From Actinernus sp. WN-2022 (lineage: Eukaryota; Cnidaria; Anthozoa; Actiniaria; Actinernidae), in assembly GCA_030867875.1 (NCBI GenBank), contig JAOWCC010000416.1:1-64000 (forward strand): a DNA stretch of 64,000 bases. The letters run 5' to 3'. Under the pieces are notes generated by a model. That model did not search any database. It was given only the letters and a program-made list of their open reading frames with translations, and was not told where the DNA came from. Of the stretch, positions 1 through 9,742 are shown one piece after another (the first letter of the stretch is position 1; each line of letters opens with the position of its first letter). The position numbers and the translations under genes were made by a program.

Positions 1-2
1 AA

Positions 3-654
3 ATGAATAAACAAATAAATAAATACAACGCATCCTCCTCTTTCATCCTACATCATCGTGCATCATCGTGCATCATCCTGCATCATCCTGCATCATCCTG
101 CATCATCTTGCATCATCGTGCATCATCCTGCATCATCCTGCATCATCCTGCATCATCCTGCATCATCCTGCATCATCCTGCATCATCCTGCATCATCCTG
201 CATCATCCTGCATCATCCTGCATCATCCTGCATCATCCTGCATCATCCTGCATCATCCTGCATCATCCTGCATCATCCTGCATCATCCTGCATCATCCTG
301 CATCATCCTGCATCATCCTGCATCATCCTGCATCATCCTGCATCATCCTCCATCATCCTGCATATTCGTGCATCATCCTGCATCATCCTGCATCATCCAG
401 CATCAACTTGCATCATCCTGCATCATCCTGCATCAACGTGCATCAACCTGCATCAACGTGCATCATCCTGCATCAGTCTGCGTTATCCTCCATCATCCTG
501 CTTCATACTGGCCCATCGTGATTCATGCTGTCCAATCCTGGCTCATCACGAACTAAAGAAAGAACGAAATAAAAAGAAATAAAAAGAAATAGAAAAAAGT
601 AGAAAGAAATAGAAAGAAATAGAAAGAAATAGAAATGCATAAAGAAATTTGTAA
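3..654 (+). repeat. Monomer 1, full head, class A spacer
   Basis: This 652-bp monomer is the first complete one. Its head is followed by two catcatcgtg decamers, three canonical decamers, then catcatcttg and catcatcgtg, a combination shared with monomers at 9151 and (in part) 2981, 5559, 8067, 17861 and 18844. The catattcgtg marker lies at 361-370 and the 3' edge ends at catcagtctg (471-480). It differs from other class A monomers by a catcatccag decamer near 391 and by a G-to-A change in the second spacer decamer (position 572). Confidence 0.95.
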
Positions 655-682
655 ATGAATAAACAAATAAATAAATACAACG
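551..682 (+). repeat. Reference class A spacer (132 bp)
   Basis: The spacer starts at aactaaag and ends at aacg, just before the next decamer core. It contains a second decamer minisatellite, agaaagaaat, in three clean copies at 601-630 and degenerate copies on both sides. It ends in an AAAT-rich stretch (aaacaaataa, ataaatacaa). It is in the same 10-bp register as the upstream core and adds 2 bp (cg), which shifts the register for the next monomer. The class A, B and D examples I measured are all 132 bp (551-682, 2877-3008, 1243-1374). Confidence 0.93.
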
Positions 683-1346
683 CATCATCCTCCATCATCC
701 TGCATCATCCTGCATCATCCTGCATCATCCTGCATCATCCTGCATCATCCTGCATCATCCTGCATCATCCTGCATCATCGTGCATCATCGTGCATCATCC
801 TGCATCATCCTGCATCATCCTGCATCATCCTGCATCATCCTGCATCATCCTGCATCATCCTGCATCATCCTGCATCATCCTGCATCATCCTGCCTCATCC
901 TGCATCATCCTGCCTCATCCTGCATCATCCTGCATCATCCTGCATCATCCTGCATCATCCTGCATCATCCTGCATCATCCTGCATCATCCTGCATCATCC
1001 TGCATCATCCTGCATCATCCTGCATCATCCTGCATCATCCTGCATCATCCTGCATCATCCTGCATCATCGTGCATCATCCTGCATCATCCTGCATCATCC
1101 TGCATCATCCTGCATCATCCTGCATCAACGTGCATCAACCTGCATCAACGTGCATCATCCCGCATCAGTCTGCGTCATGCTCCATCATCCTGCTTCATAC
1201 TGGCCCATCGTGATTCATGCTGTCCAATCCTGGCACATCACGAACTAAAGAAAGAAAGAAATAGAAAGAAATAAAAAGAAATAGGAAAACTTAGTAAGAC
1301 ATAGAAAGAAATAGAAAGAAATAGAAATACATAAAGAAATTTGTAA
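655..1346 (+). repeat. Monomer 2, short head, class D spacer
   Basis: This 692-bp monomer lacks the tttcatccta head and passes straight from the spacer into decamers. Two catcatcgtg copies sit inside the core at 773-792, and cctcatcctg appears twice near 893 and 913. The tail is class D: catcatcccg, cgtcatgctc, gcacatcacg, then a spacer with aaaacttagtaagacat (1243-1374). Class D is otherwise seen only in the last fifth of the window (from about 48.4 kb), so this monomer is an outlier among its neighbours. Confidence 0.94.
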
Positions 1347-1404
1347 ATGAATAAACAAATAAATAAATACAACGCATCCTCCTCTTTCATCCTACATCAT
1401 CGTG

Positions 1405-1904
1405 CATCATCCTGCATCATCCTGCATCATCCTGCATCATCCTGCATCATCCTGCATCATCCTGCATCATCCTGCATCATCCTGCATCATCCTGCATCAT
1501 CCTGCATCATCCTGCATCATCCTGCATCATCCTGCATCATCCTGCATCATCCTGCATCATCCTGCATCATCCTGCATCATCCTGCATCATCCTGCATCAT
1601 CCTGCATCATCCTGCATCATCCTGCATCATCCTGCATCATCCTGCATCATCCTGCATCATCCTGCATCATCCTGCATCATCCTGCATCATCCTGCATCAT
1701 CCTGCATCATCCTGCATCATCCTGCATCATCCTGCATCATCCTGCATCATCCTGCATCATCCTGCATCATCCTGCATCATCCTGCATCATCCTGCATCAT
1801 CCTGCATCATCCTGCATCATCCTGCATCATCCTGCATCATCCTGCATCATCCTGCATCATCCTGCATCATCCTGCATCATCCTGCATCATCCTGCATCAT
1901 CCTG
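1405..1904 (+). repeat. Longest homogeneous decamer tract in the opening region, about 50 perfect copies
   Basis: I see only catcatcctg from 1405 to 1904, in unbroken register, between catcatcgtg and catattcgtg. Variants are absent from the centre and gathered at both ends, as in other monomers. A comparable uniform run of 36 copies is at 4103-4462. Confidence 0.93.
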
Positions 1905-2024
1905 CATATTCGTGCATCATCCTGCATCATCCTGCATCATCCTGCATCAACCTGCATCATCCTGCATCATCCTGCATCAACGTGCATCAACCTGCATCAA
2001 CGTGCATCATCCTGCATCAGTCTG
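1905..2024 (+). repeat. Fossil 3'-edge module inside a core
   Basis: The 120-bp block starts at catattcgtg (1905-1914) and ends at catcagtctg (2015-2024), with catcaacgtg at 1975 and 1995. In other monomers this series is followed by cgttatcctc, a decaying tail and a spacer. Here it is followed by catcatcctg. It marks the join of two monomers after spacer loss. Confidence 0.92.
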
Positions 2025-2876
2025 CATCATCCTGCATCATCCTGCATCATCCTGCATCATCCTGCATCATCCTGCATCATCCTGCATCATCCTGCATCAT
2101 CCTGCATCATCCTGCATCATCCTGCATCATCCTGCATCATCCTGCATCATCCTGCATCATCCTGCATCATCCTGCATATTCGTGCATCATCCTGCATCAT
2201 CCTGCATCATCCTGCATCAACTTGCATCATCCTGCATCATCCTGCATCAACGTGCATCAACCTGCATCAACGTGCATCATCCTGCATCAGTCTGCGTTAT
2301 CCTCCATCATCCTGCTTCATACTGGCCCATCGTGATTCATGCTGTCCAATCCTGGCTCATCACGAACTAAAGAAAGAACGAAATAGAAAGAAATAAAAAG
2401 AAATAGAAAAAAGTAGAAAGAAATAGAAAGAAATAGAAAGAAATAGAAATGCATAAAGAAATTTGTAAATGAATAAACAAATAAATAAATACAACGCATC
2501 ATCCTGCATCATCCTGCATCATCCTGCATCATCCTGCATCATCCTGCATCATCCTGCATCATCCTGCATCATCCTGCATCATCCTGCATCATCCTGCATC
2601 ATCCTGCATCATCCTGCATCATCCTGCATCATCCTGCATCATCCTGCATCATCCTGCATCATCCTGCATCATCCTCCATCATCCTGCATATTCGTGCATC
2701 ATCCTGCATCATCCTGCATCATCCTGCATCAACCTGCATCATCCTGCATCATCCTGCATCAACGTGCATCAACCTGCATCAACGTGCATCATCCTGCATC
2801 AGTCTGCGTTATCCTCCATCATCCTGCTTGATACTGGCCCATCCTGAATCATGCTGTCCAATCCTGGCACATCAAG

Positions 2877-3008
2877 AACAAAAGAAAGAAAGAAATAGAA
2901 AAAAATAAAAATAAATAGGAAAAAGTAGAAAGAAATAGAAAGAAATAGAAAGAAATAGAAATACATAAAGAAATTTGTAAATGAATAAACAAATAAATAA
3001 ATACAACG
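2877..3008 (+). repeat. Reference class B spacer (132 bp)
   Basis: The class B spacer follows gcacatcaag and begins aacaaaag. It keeps three agaaagaaat copies and the AAAT-rich end, and ends at aacg like class A. Differences from class A are concentrated in the first 50 bp (aaaaaataaaaataaatagg in this copy). Elsewhere class B reads aaataaataaaaagaaatag at this place, for example in the 13495 and 19456 monomers. Confidence 0.92.
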
Positions 3009-4482
3009 CATCCTCCTCTTTCATCCTACATCATCGTTCATCATCGTGCATCATCCTGCATCATCCTGCATCATCCTGCATCATCTTGCATCATCGTGCA
3101 TCATCCTGCATCATCCTGCATCATCCTGCATCATCCTGCATCATCCTGCATCATCCTGCATCATCCTGCATCTTCCTGCATCATCCTGCATCATCCTGCA
3201 TCATCCTGCATCATCCTGCATCATCCTGCATCATCCTGCATCATCCTGCATCATCCTGCATCATCCTGCATCATCCTGCATCATCCTCCATCATCCTGCA
3301 TATTCGTGCATCATCCTGCATCATCCTGCATCATCCTGCATCAACTTGCATCATCCTGCATCATCCTGCATCAACGTGCATCAACCTGCATCAACGTGCA
3401 TCATCCTGCATCAGTCTGCGTTATCCTCCATCATCCTGCTTCATACTGGCCCATCGTGATTCATGCTGTCCAATCCTGGCTCATCACGAACTAAAGAAAG
3501 AACGAAATAGAAAGAAATAAAAAGAAATAGAAAAAAGTAGAAAGAAATAGAAAGAAATAGAAAGAAATAGAAATGCATAAAGAAATTTGTAAATGAATAA
3601 ACAAATAAATAAATACAACGCATCATCCTGCATCATCCTGCATCATCCTGCATCATCCTGCATCATCCTGCATCATCCTGCATCATCCTGCATCATCCTG
3701 CATCATCCTGCATCATCCTGCATCATCCTGCATCATCCTGCATCATCCTGCATCATCCTGCATCATCCTCCATCATCCTGCATATTCGTGCATCATCCTG
3801 CATCATCCTGCATCATCCTGCATCAACCTGCATCATCCTGCATCATCCTGCATCAACGTGCATCAACCTGCATCAACGTGCATCATCCTGCATCAGTCTG
3901 CGTTATCCTCCATCATCCTGCTTCATACTGGCCCATCGTGATTCATGCTGTCCAATCCTGGCTCATCACGAACTAAAGAAAGAACGAAATAGAAAGAAAT
4001 AAAAAGAAATAGAAAAAAGTAGAAAGAAATAGAAAGAAATAGAAAGAAATAGAAATGCATAAAGAAATTTGTAAATGAATAAACAAATAAATAAATACAA
4101 CGCATCATCCTGCATCATCCTGCATCATCCTGCATCATCCTGCATCATCCTGCATCATCCTGCATCATCCTGCATCATCCTGCATCATCCTGCATCATCC
4201 TGCATCATCCTGCATCATCCTGCATCATCCTGCATCATCCTGCATCATCCTGCATCATCCTGCATCATCCTGCATCATCCTGCATCATCCTGCATCATCC
4301 TGCATCATCCTGCATCATCCTGCATCATCCTGCATCATCCTGCATCATCCTGCATCATCCTGCATCATCCTGCATCATCCTGCATCATCCTGCATCATCC
4401 TGCATCATCCTGCATCATCCTGCATCATCCTGCATCATCCTGCATCATCCTGCATCATCCTGCATCATCCTCCATCATCCTG

Positions 4483-4602
4483 CATATTCGTGCATCATCC
4501 TGCATCATCCTGCATCATCCTGCATCAACCTGCATCATCCTGCATCATCCTGCATCAACGTGCATCAACCTGCATCAACGTGCATCATCCTGCATCAGTC
4601 TG
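4483..4602 (+). repeat. Fossil 3'-edge module in HOR-I copy 1
   Basis: Same ordered variants as at 1905-2024, from catattcgtg (4483) to catcagtctg, and again followed by canonical decamers rather than a spacer. The next catattcgtg is 270 bp downstream at 4753, the same spacing as in the 1347 monomer, so the two fusions are one event copied. Confidence 0.91.
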
Positions 4603-5046
4603 CATCATCCTGCATCATCCTGCATCATCCTGCATCATCCTGCATCATCCTGCATCATCCTGCATCATCCTGCATCATCCTGCATCATCCTGCATCATCC
4701 TGCATCATCCTGCATCATCCTGCATCATCCTGCATCATCCTGCATCATCCTGCATATTCGTGCATCATCCTGCATCATCCTGCATCATCCTGCATCAACT
4801 TGCATCATCCTGCATCATCCTGCATCAACGTGCATCAACCTGCATCAACGTGCATCATCCTGCATCAGTCTGCGTTATCCTCCATCATCCTGCTTCATAC
4901 TGGCCCATCGTGATTCATGCTGTCCAATCCTGGCTCATCACGAACTAAAGAAAGAACGAAATAGAAAGAAATAAAAAGAAATAGAAAAAAGTAGAAAGAA
5001 ATAGAAAGAAATAGAAAGAAATAGAAATGCATAAAGAAATTTGTAA

Positions 5047-7584
5047 ATGAATAAACAAATAAATAAATACAACGCATCATCCTGCATCATCCTGCATCAT
5101 CCTGCATCATCCTGCATCATCCTGCATCATCCTGCATCATCCTGCATCATCCTGCATCATCCTGCATCATCCTGCATCATCCTGCATCATCCTGCATCAT
5201 CCTGCATCATCCTGCATCATCCTGCATCATCCTGCATCATCCTGCATCATCCTCCATCATCCTGCATATTCGTGCATCATCCTGCATCATCCTGCATCAT
5301 CCTGCATCAACCTGCATCATCCTGCATCATCCTGCATCAACGTGCATCAACCTGCATCAACGTGCATCATCCTGCATCAGTCTGCGTTATCCTCCATCAT
5401 CCTGCTTGATACTGGCCCATCCTGAATCATGCTGTCCAATCCTGGCACATCAAGAACAAAAGAAAGAAAGAAATAGAAAAAAATAAAAATAAATAGGAAA
5501 AAGTAGAAAGAAATAGAAAGAAATAGAAAGAAATAGAAATACATAAAGAAATTTGTAAATGAATAAACAAATAAATAAATACAACGCATCCTCCTCTTTC
5601 ATCCTACATCATCGTTCATCATCGTGCATCATCCTGCATCATCCTGCATCATCCTGCATCATCTTGCATCATCGTGCATCATCCTGCATCATCCTGCATC
5701 ATCCTGCATCATCCTGCATCATCCTGCATCATCCTGCATCATCCTGCATCTTCCTGCATCATCCTGCATCATCCTGCATCATCCTGCATCATCCTGCATC
5801 ATCCTGCATCATCCTGCATCATCCTGCATCATCCTGCATCATCCTGCATCATCCTGCATCATCCTCCATCATCCTGCATATTCGTGCATCATCCTGCATC
5901 ATCCTGCATCATCCTGCATCAACTTGCATCATCCTGCATCATCCTGCATCAACGTGCATCAACCTGCATCAACGTGCATCATCCTGCATCAGTCTGCGTT
6001 ATCCTCCATCATCCTGCTTCATACTGGCCCATCGTGATTCATGCTGTCCAATCCTGGCTCATCACGAACTAAAGAAAGAACGAAATAGAAAGAAATAAAA
6101 AGAAATAGAAAAAAGTAGAAAGAAATAGAAAGAAATAGAAAGAAATAGAAATGCATAAAGAAATTTGTAAATGAATAAACAAATAAATAAATACAACGCA
6201 TCATCCTGCATCATCCTGCATCATCCTGCATCATCCTGCATCATCCTGCATCATCCTGCATCATCCTGCATCATCCTGCATCATCCTGCATCATCCTGCA
6301 TCATCCTGCATCATCCTGCATCATCCTGCATCATCCTGCATCATCCTCCATCATCCTGCATATTCGTGCATCATCCTGCATCATCCTGCATCATCCTGCA
6401 TCAACCTGCATCATCCTGCATCATCCTGCATCAACGTGCATCAACCTGCATCAACGTGCATCATCCTGCATCAGTCTGCGTTATCCTCCATCATCCTGCT
6501 TCATACTGGCCCATCGTGATTCATGCTGTCCAATCCTGGCTCATCACGAACTAAAGAAAGAACGAAATAGAAAGAAATAAAAAGAAATAGAAAAAAGTAG
6601 AAAGAAATAGAAAGAAATAGAAAGAAATAGAAATGCATAAAGAAATTTGTAAATGAATAAACAAATAAATAAATACAACGCATCATCCTGCATCATCCTG
6701 CATCATCCTGCATCATCCTGCATCATCCTGCATCATCCTGCATCATCCTGCATCATCCTGCATCATCCTGCATCATCCTGCATCATCCTGCATCATCCTG
6801 CATCATCCTGCATCATCCTGCATCATCCTGCATCATCCTGCATCATCCTGCATCATCCTGCATCATCCTGCATCATCCTGCATCATCCTGCATCATCCTG
6901 CATCATCCTGCATCATCCTGCATCATCCTGCATCATCCTGCATCATCCTGCATCATCCTGCATCATCCTGCATCATCCTGCATCATCCTGCATCATCCTC
7001 CATCATCCTGCATATTCGTGCATCATCCTGCATCATCCTGCATCATCCTGCATCAACCTGCATCATCCTGCATCATCCTGCATCAACGTGCATCAACCTG
7101 CATCAACGTGCATCATCCTGCATCAGTCTGCATCATCCTGCATCATCCTGCATCATCCTGCATCATCCTGCATCATCCTGCATCATCCTGCATCATCCTG
7201 CATCATCCTGCATCATCCTGCATCATCCTGCATCATCCTGCATCATCCTGCATCATCCTGCATCATCCTGCATCATCCTCCATCATCCTGCATATTCGTG
7301 CATCATCCTGCATCATCCTGCATCATCCTGCATCAACTTGCATCATCCTGCATCATCCTGCATCAACGTGCATCAACCTGCATCAACGTGCATCATCCTG
7401 CATCAGTCTGCGTTATCCTCCATCATCCTGCTTCATACTGGCCCATCGTGATTCATGCTGTCCAATCCTGGCTCATCACGAACTAAAGAAAGAACGAAAT
7501 AGAAAGAAATAAAAAGAAATAGAAAAAAGTAGAAAGAAATAGAAAGAAATAGAAAGAAATAGAAATGCATAAAGAAATTTGTAA
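5047..7584 (+). repeat. HOR-I copy 2 (four monomers, 2538 bp)
   Basis: Monomers start at 5047 (512), 5559 (612), 6171 (482) and 6653 (932). The first three match the lengths of copy 1 exactly and carry the same private variants, including catcatcgtt and catcttcctg. Only the fused monomer differs in length, by 40 bp, which is four decamers. The offset from copy 1 is 2578 bp for the first three monomers. Confidence 0.95.
7011..7130 (+). repeat. Fossil 3'-edge module in HOR-I copy 2
   Basis: Ordered variants from catattcgtg (7011-7020) to catcagtctg (7121-7130), followed by canonical decamers. The next catattcgtg is at 7291, so the spacing is 280 bp rather than the 270 bp seen at 1905 and 4483: one decamer gained since the copies separated. 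Confidence 0.9.
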
Positions 7585-9742
7585 ATGAATAAACAAATAA
7601 ATAAATACAACGCATCATCCTGCATCATCCTGCATCATCCTGCATCATCCTGCATCATCCTGCATCATCCTGCATCATCCTGCATCATCCTGCATCATCC
7701 TGCATCATCCTGCATCATCCTGCATCATCCTGCATCATCCTGCATCATCCTGCATCATCCTCCATCATCCTGCATATTCGTGCATCATCCTGCATCATCC
7801 TGCATCATCCTGCATCAACCTGCATCATCCTGCATCATCCTGCATCAACGTGCATCAACCTGCATCAACGTGCATCATCCTGCATCAGTCTGCGTTATCC
7901 TCCATCATCCTGCTTGATACTGGCCCATCCTGAATCATGCTGTCCAATCCTGGCACATCAAGAACAAAAGAAAGAAAGAAATAGAAAAAAATAAAAATAA
8001 ATAGGAAAAAGTAGAAAGAAATAGAAAGAAATAGAAAGAAATAGAAATACATAAAGAAATTTGTAAATGAATAAACAAATAAATAAATACAACGCATCCT
8101 CCTCTTTCATCCTACATCATCGTTCATCATCGTGCATCATCCTGCATCATCCTGCATCATCCTGCATCATCTTGCATCATCGTGCATCATCCTGCATCAT
8201 CCTGCATCATCCTGCATCATCCTGCATCATCCTGCATCATCCTGCATCATCCTGCATCTTCCTGCATCATCCTGCATCATCCTGCATCATCCTGCATCAT
8301 CCTGCATCATCCTGCATCATCCTGCATCATCCTGCATCATCCTGCATCATCCTGCATCATCCTGCATCATCCTCCATCATCCTGCATATTCGTGCATCAT
8401 CCTGCATCATCCTGCATCATCCTGCATCAACTTGCATCATCCTGCATCATCCTGCATCAACGTGCATCAACCTGCATCAACGTGCATCATCCTGCATCAG
8501 TCTGCGTTATCCTCCATCATCCTGCTTCATACTGGCCCATCGTGATTCATGCTGTCCAATCCTGGCTCATCACGAACTAAAGAAAGAACGAAATAGAAAG
8601 AAATAAAAAGAAATAGAAAAAAGTAGAAAGAAATAGAAAGAAATAGAAAGAAATAGAAATGCATAAAGAAATTTGTAAATGAATAAACAAATAAATAAAT
8701 ACAACGCATCATCCTGCATCATCCTGCATCATCCTGCATCATCCTGCATCATCCTGCATCATCCTGCATCATCCTGCATCATCCTGCATCATCCTGCATC
8801 ATCCTGCATCATCCTGCATCATCCTGCATCATCCTGCATCATCCTCCATCATCCTGCATATTCGTGCATCATCCTGCATCATCCTGCATCATCCTGCATC
8901 AACCTGCATCATCCTGCATCATCCTGCATCAACCTGCATCAACCTGCATCAACGTGCATCATCCTGCATCAGTCTGCGTTATCCTCCATCATCCTGCTTG
9001 ATACTGGCCCATCCTGAATCATGCTGTCCAATCCTGGCACATCAAGAACAAAAGAAAGAAAGAAATAGAAAAAAATAAAAATAAATAGGAAAAAGTAGAA
9101 AGAAATAGAAAGAAATAGAAAGAAATAGAAATACATAAAGAAATTTGTAAATGAATAAACAAATAAATAAATACAACGCATCCTCCTCTTTCATCCTACA
9201 TCATCGTGCATCATCGTGCATCATCCTGCATCATCCTGCATCATCCTGCATCATCTTGCATCATCGTGCATCATCCTGCATCATCCTGCATCATCCTGCA
9301 TCATCCTGCATCATCCTGCATCATCCTGCATCATCCTGCATCATCCTGCATCATCCTGCATCATCCTGCATCATCCTGCATCATCCTGCATCATCCTGCA
9401 TCATCCTGCATCATCCTGCATCATCCTGCATCATCCTCCATCATCCTGCATATTCGTGCATCATCCTGCATCATCCTGCATCATCCTGCATCAACTTGCA
9501 TCATCCTGCATCATCCTGCATCAACGTGCATCAACCTGCATCAACGTGCATCATCCTGCATCAGTCTGCGTTATCCTCCATCATCCTGCTTCATACTGGC
9601 CCATCGTGATTCATGCTGTCCAATCCTGGCTCATCACGAACTAAAGAAAGAACGAAATAGAAAGAAATAAAAAGAAATAGAAAAAAGTAGAAAGAAATAG
9701 AAAGAAATAGAAAGAAATAGAAATGCATAAAGAAATTTGTAA
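7585..9742 (+). repeat. HOR-I half copies (two pairs, 1094 and 1064 bp)
   Basis: Monomers start at 7585 (482, short head, class B), 8067 (612, full head, class A), 8679 (472, short head, class B) and 9151 (592, full head, class A). Each pair matches the first two monomers of HOR-I, without the third and fourth. The 8067 monomer keeps catcatcgtt and catcttcctg. The 9151 monomer lacks them and resembles monomer 1 instead, so the two pairs are not simple copies of each other. Confidence 0.9.

Larger units (their letters stand above)
1347..2468 (+). repeat. Longest monomer (1122 bp), fused double core
   Basis: A full head leads into about 50 uninterrupted canonical decamers (1405-1904). An ordered 3'-edge module follows at 1905-2024, but instead of the usual tail and spacer the sequence returns to canonical decamers at 2025. 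A second complete 3' edge starts at 2175 and runs into a normal class A tail and spacer. The two catattcgtg markers are 270 bp apart. It is best explained as two monomers joined with loss of the spacer between them. Closely related fused monomers occur at 4075 and 6653. Confidence 0.93.
2469..5046 (+). repeat. HOR-I copy 1 (four monomers, 2578 bp)
   Basis: Monomers start at 2469 (512 bp, short head, class B), 2981 (612 bp, full head, class A), 3593 (482 bp, short head, class A) and 4075 (972 bp, short head, fused core, class A). The 2981 monomer has private markers: catcatcgtt just after the head and catcttcctg near 3170. The same four types in the same order repeat from 5047. Class A spacers here carry atgcataaag, while the class B spacer has atacataaag. 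Confidence 0.95.

Noticed and set aside
641..682. SINE or retroposon 3' tail suggested by the AAAT-rich stretch
   Set aside because: The stretch lies at the same place in every monomer, with no RNA polymerase III promoter boxes, no target-site duplications and no element body next to it. It is part of the satellite monomer.
503..700. tRNA, rRNA or other structured RNA in the conserved tail-spacer region
   Set aside because: The region is low in complexity and purine-rich, without cloverleaf-like pairing or known consensus boxes. Its conservation is explained by tandem homogenisation.
1405..1904. G-quadruplex or i-motif in the decamer core
   Set aside because: Only two consecutive G (or C) occur per decamer, separated by eight bases, which does not meet the usual criteria for a stable structure.
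1347..2396. Long + strand open frames (up to 349 codons) starting MNKQINKYN and continuing as ASSCIILHHP repeats
   Set aside because: They follow from a stop-free decamer, exist in all three frames at once, change length with repeat number, and end in the same spacer bases every time. There is no start context, codon bias or domain to support a gene.
2799..3011. Minus strand open frames of 60-81 codons rich in Phe, Tyr, Leu and Ser
   Set aside because: They are the reverse complement of the A/G-rich spacer and recur in nearly every monomer with the spacer's own variants. Their hydrophobic look is a by-product of T-rich codons, not evidence of a membrane protein.
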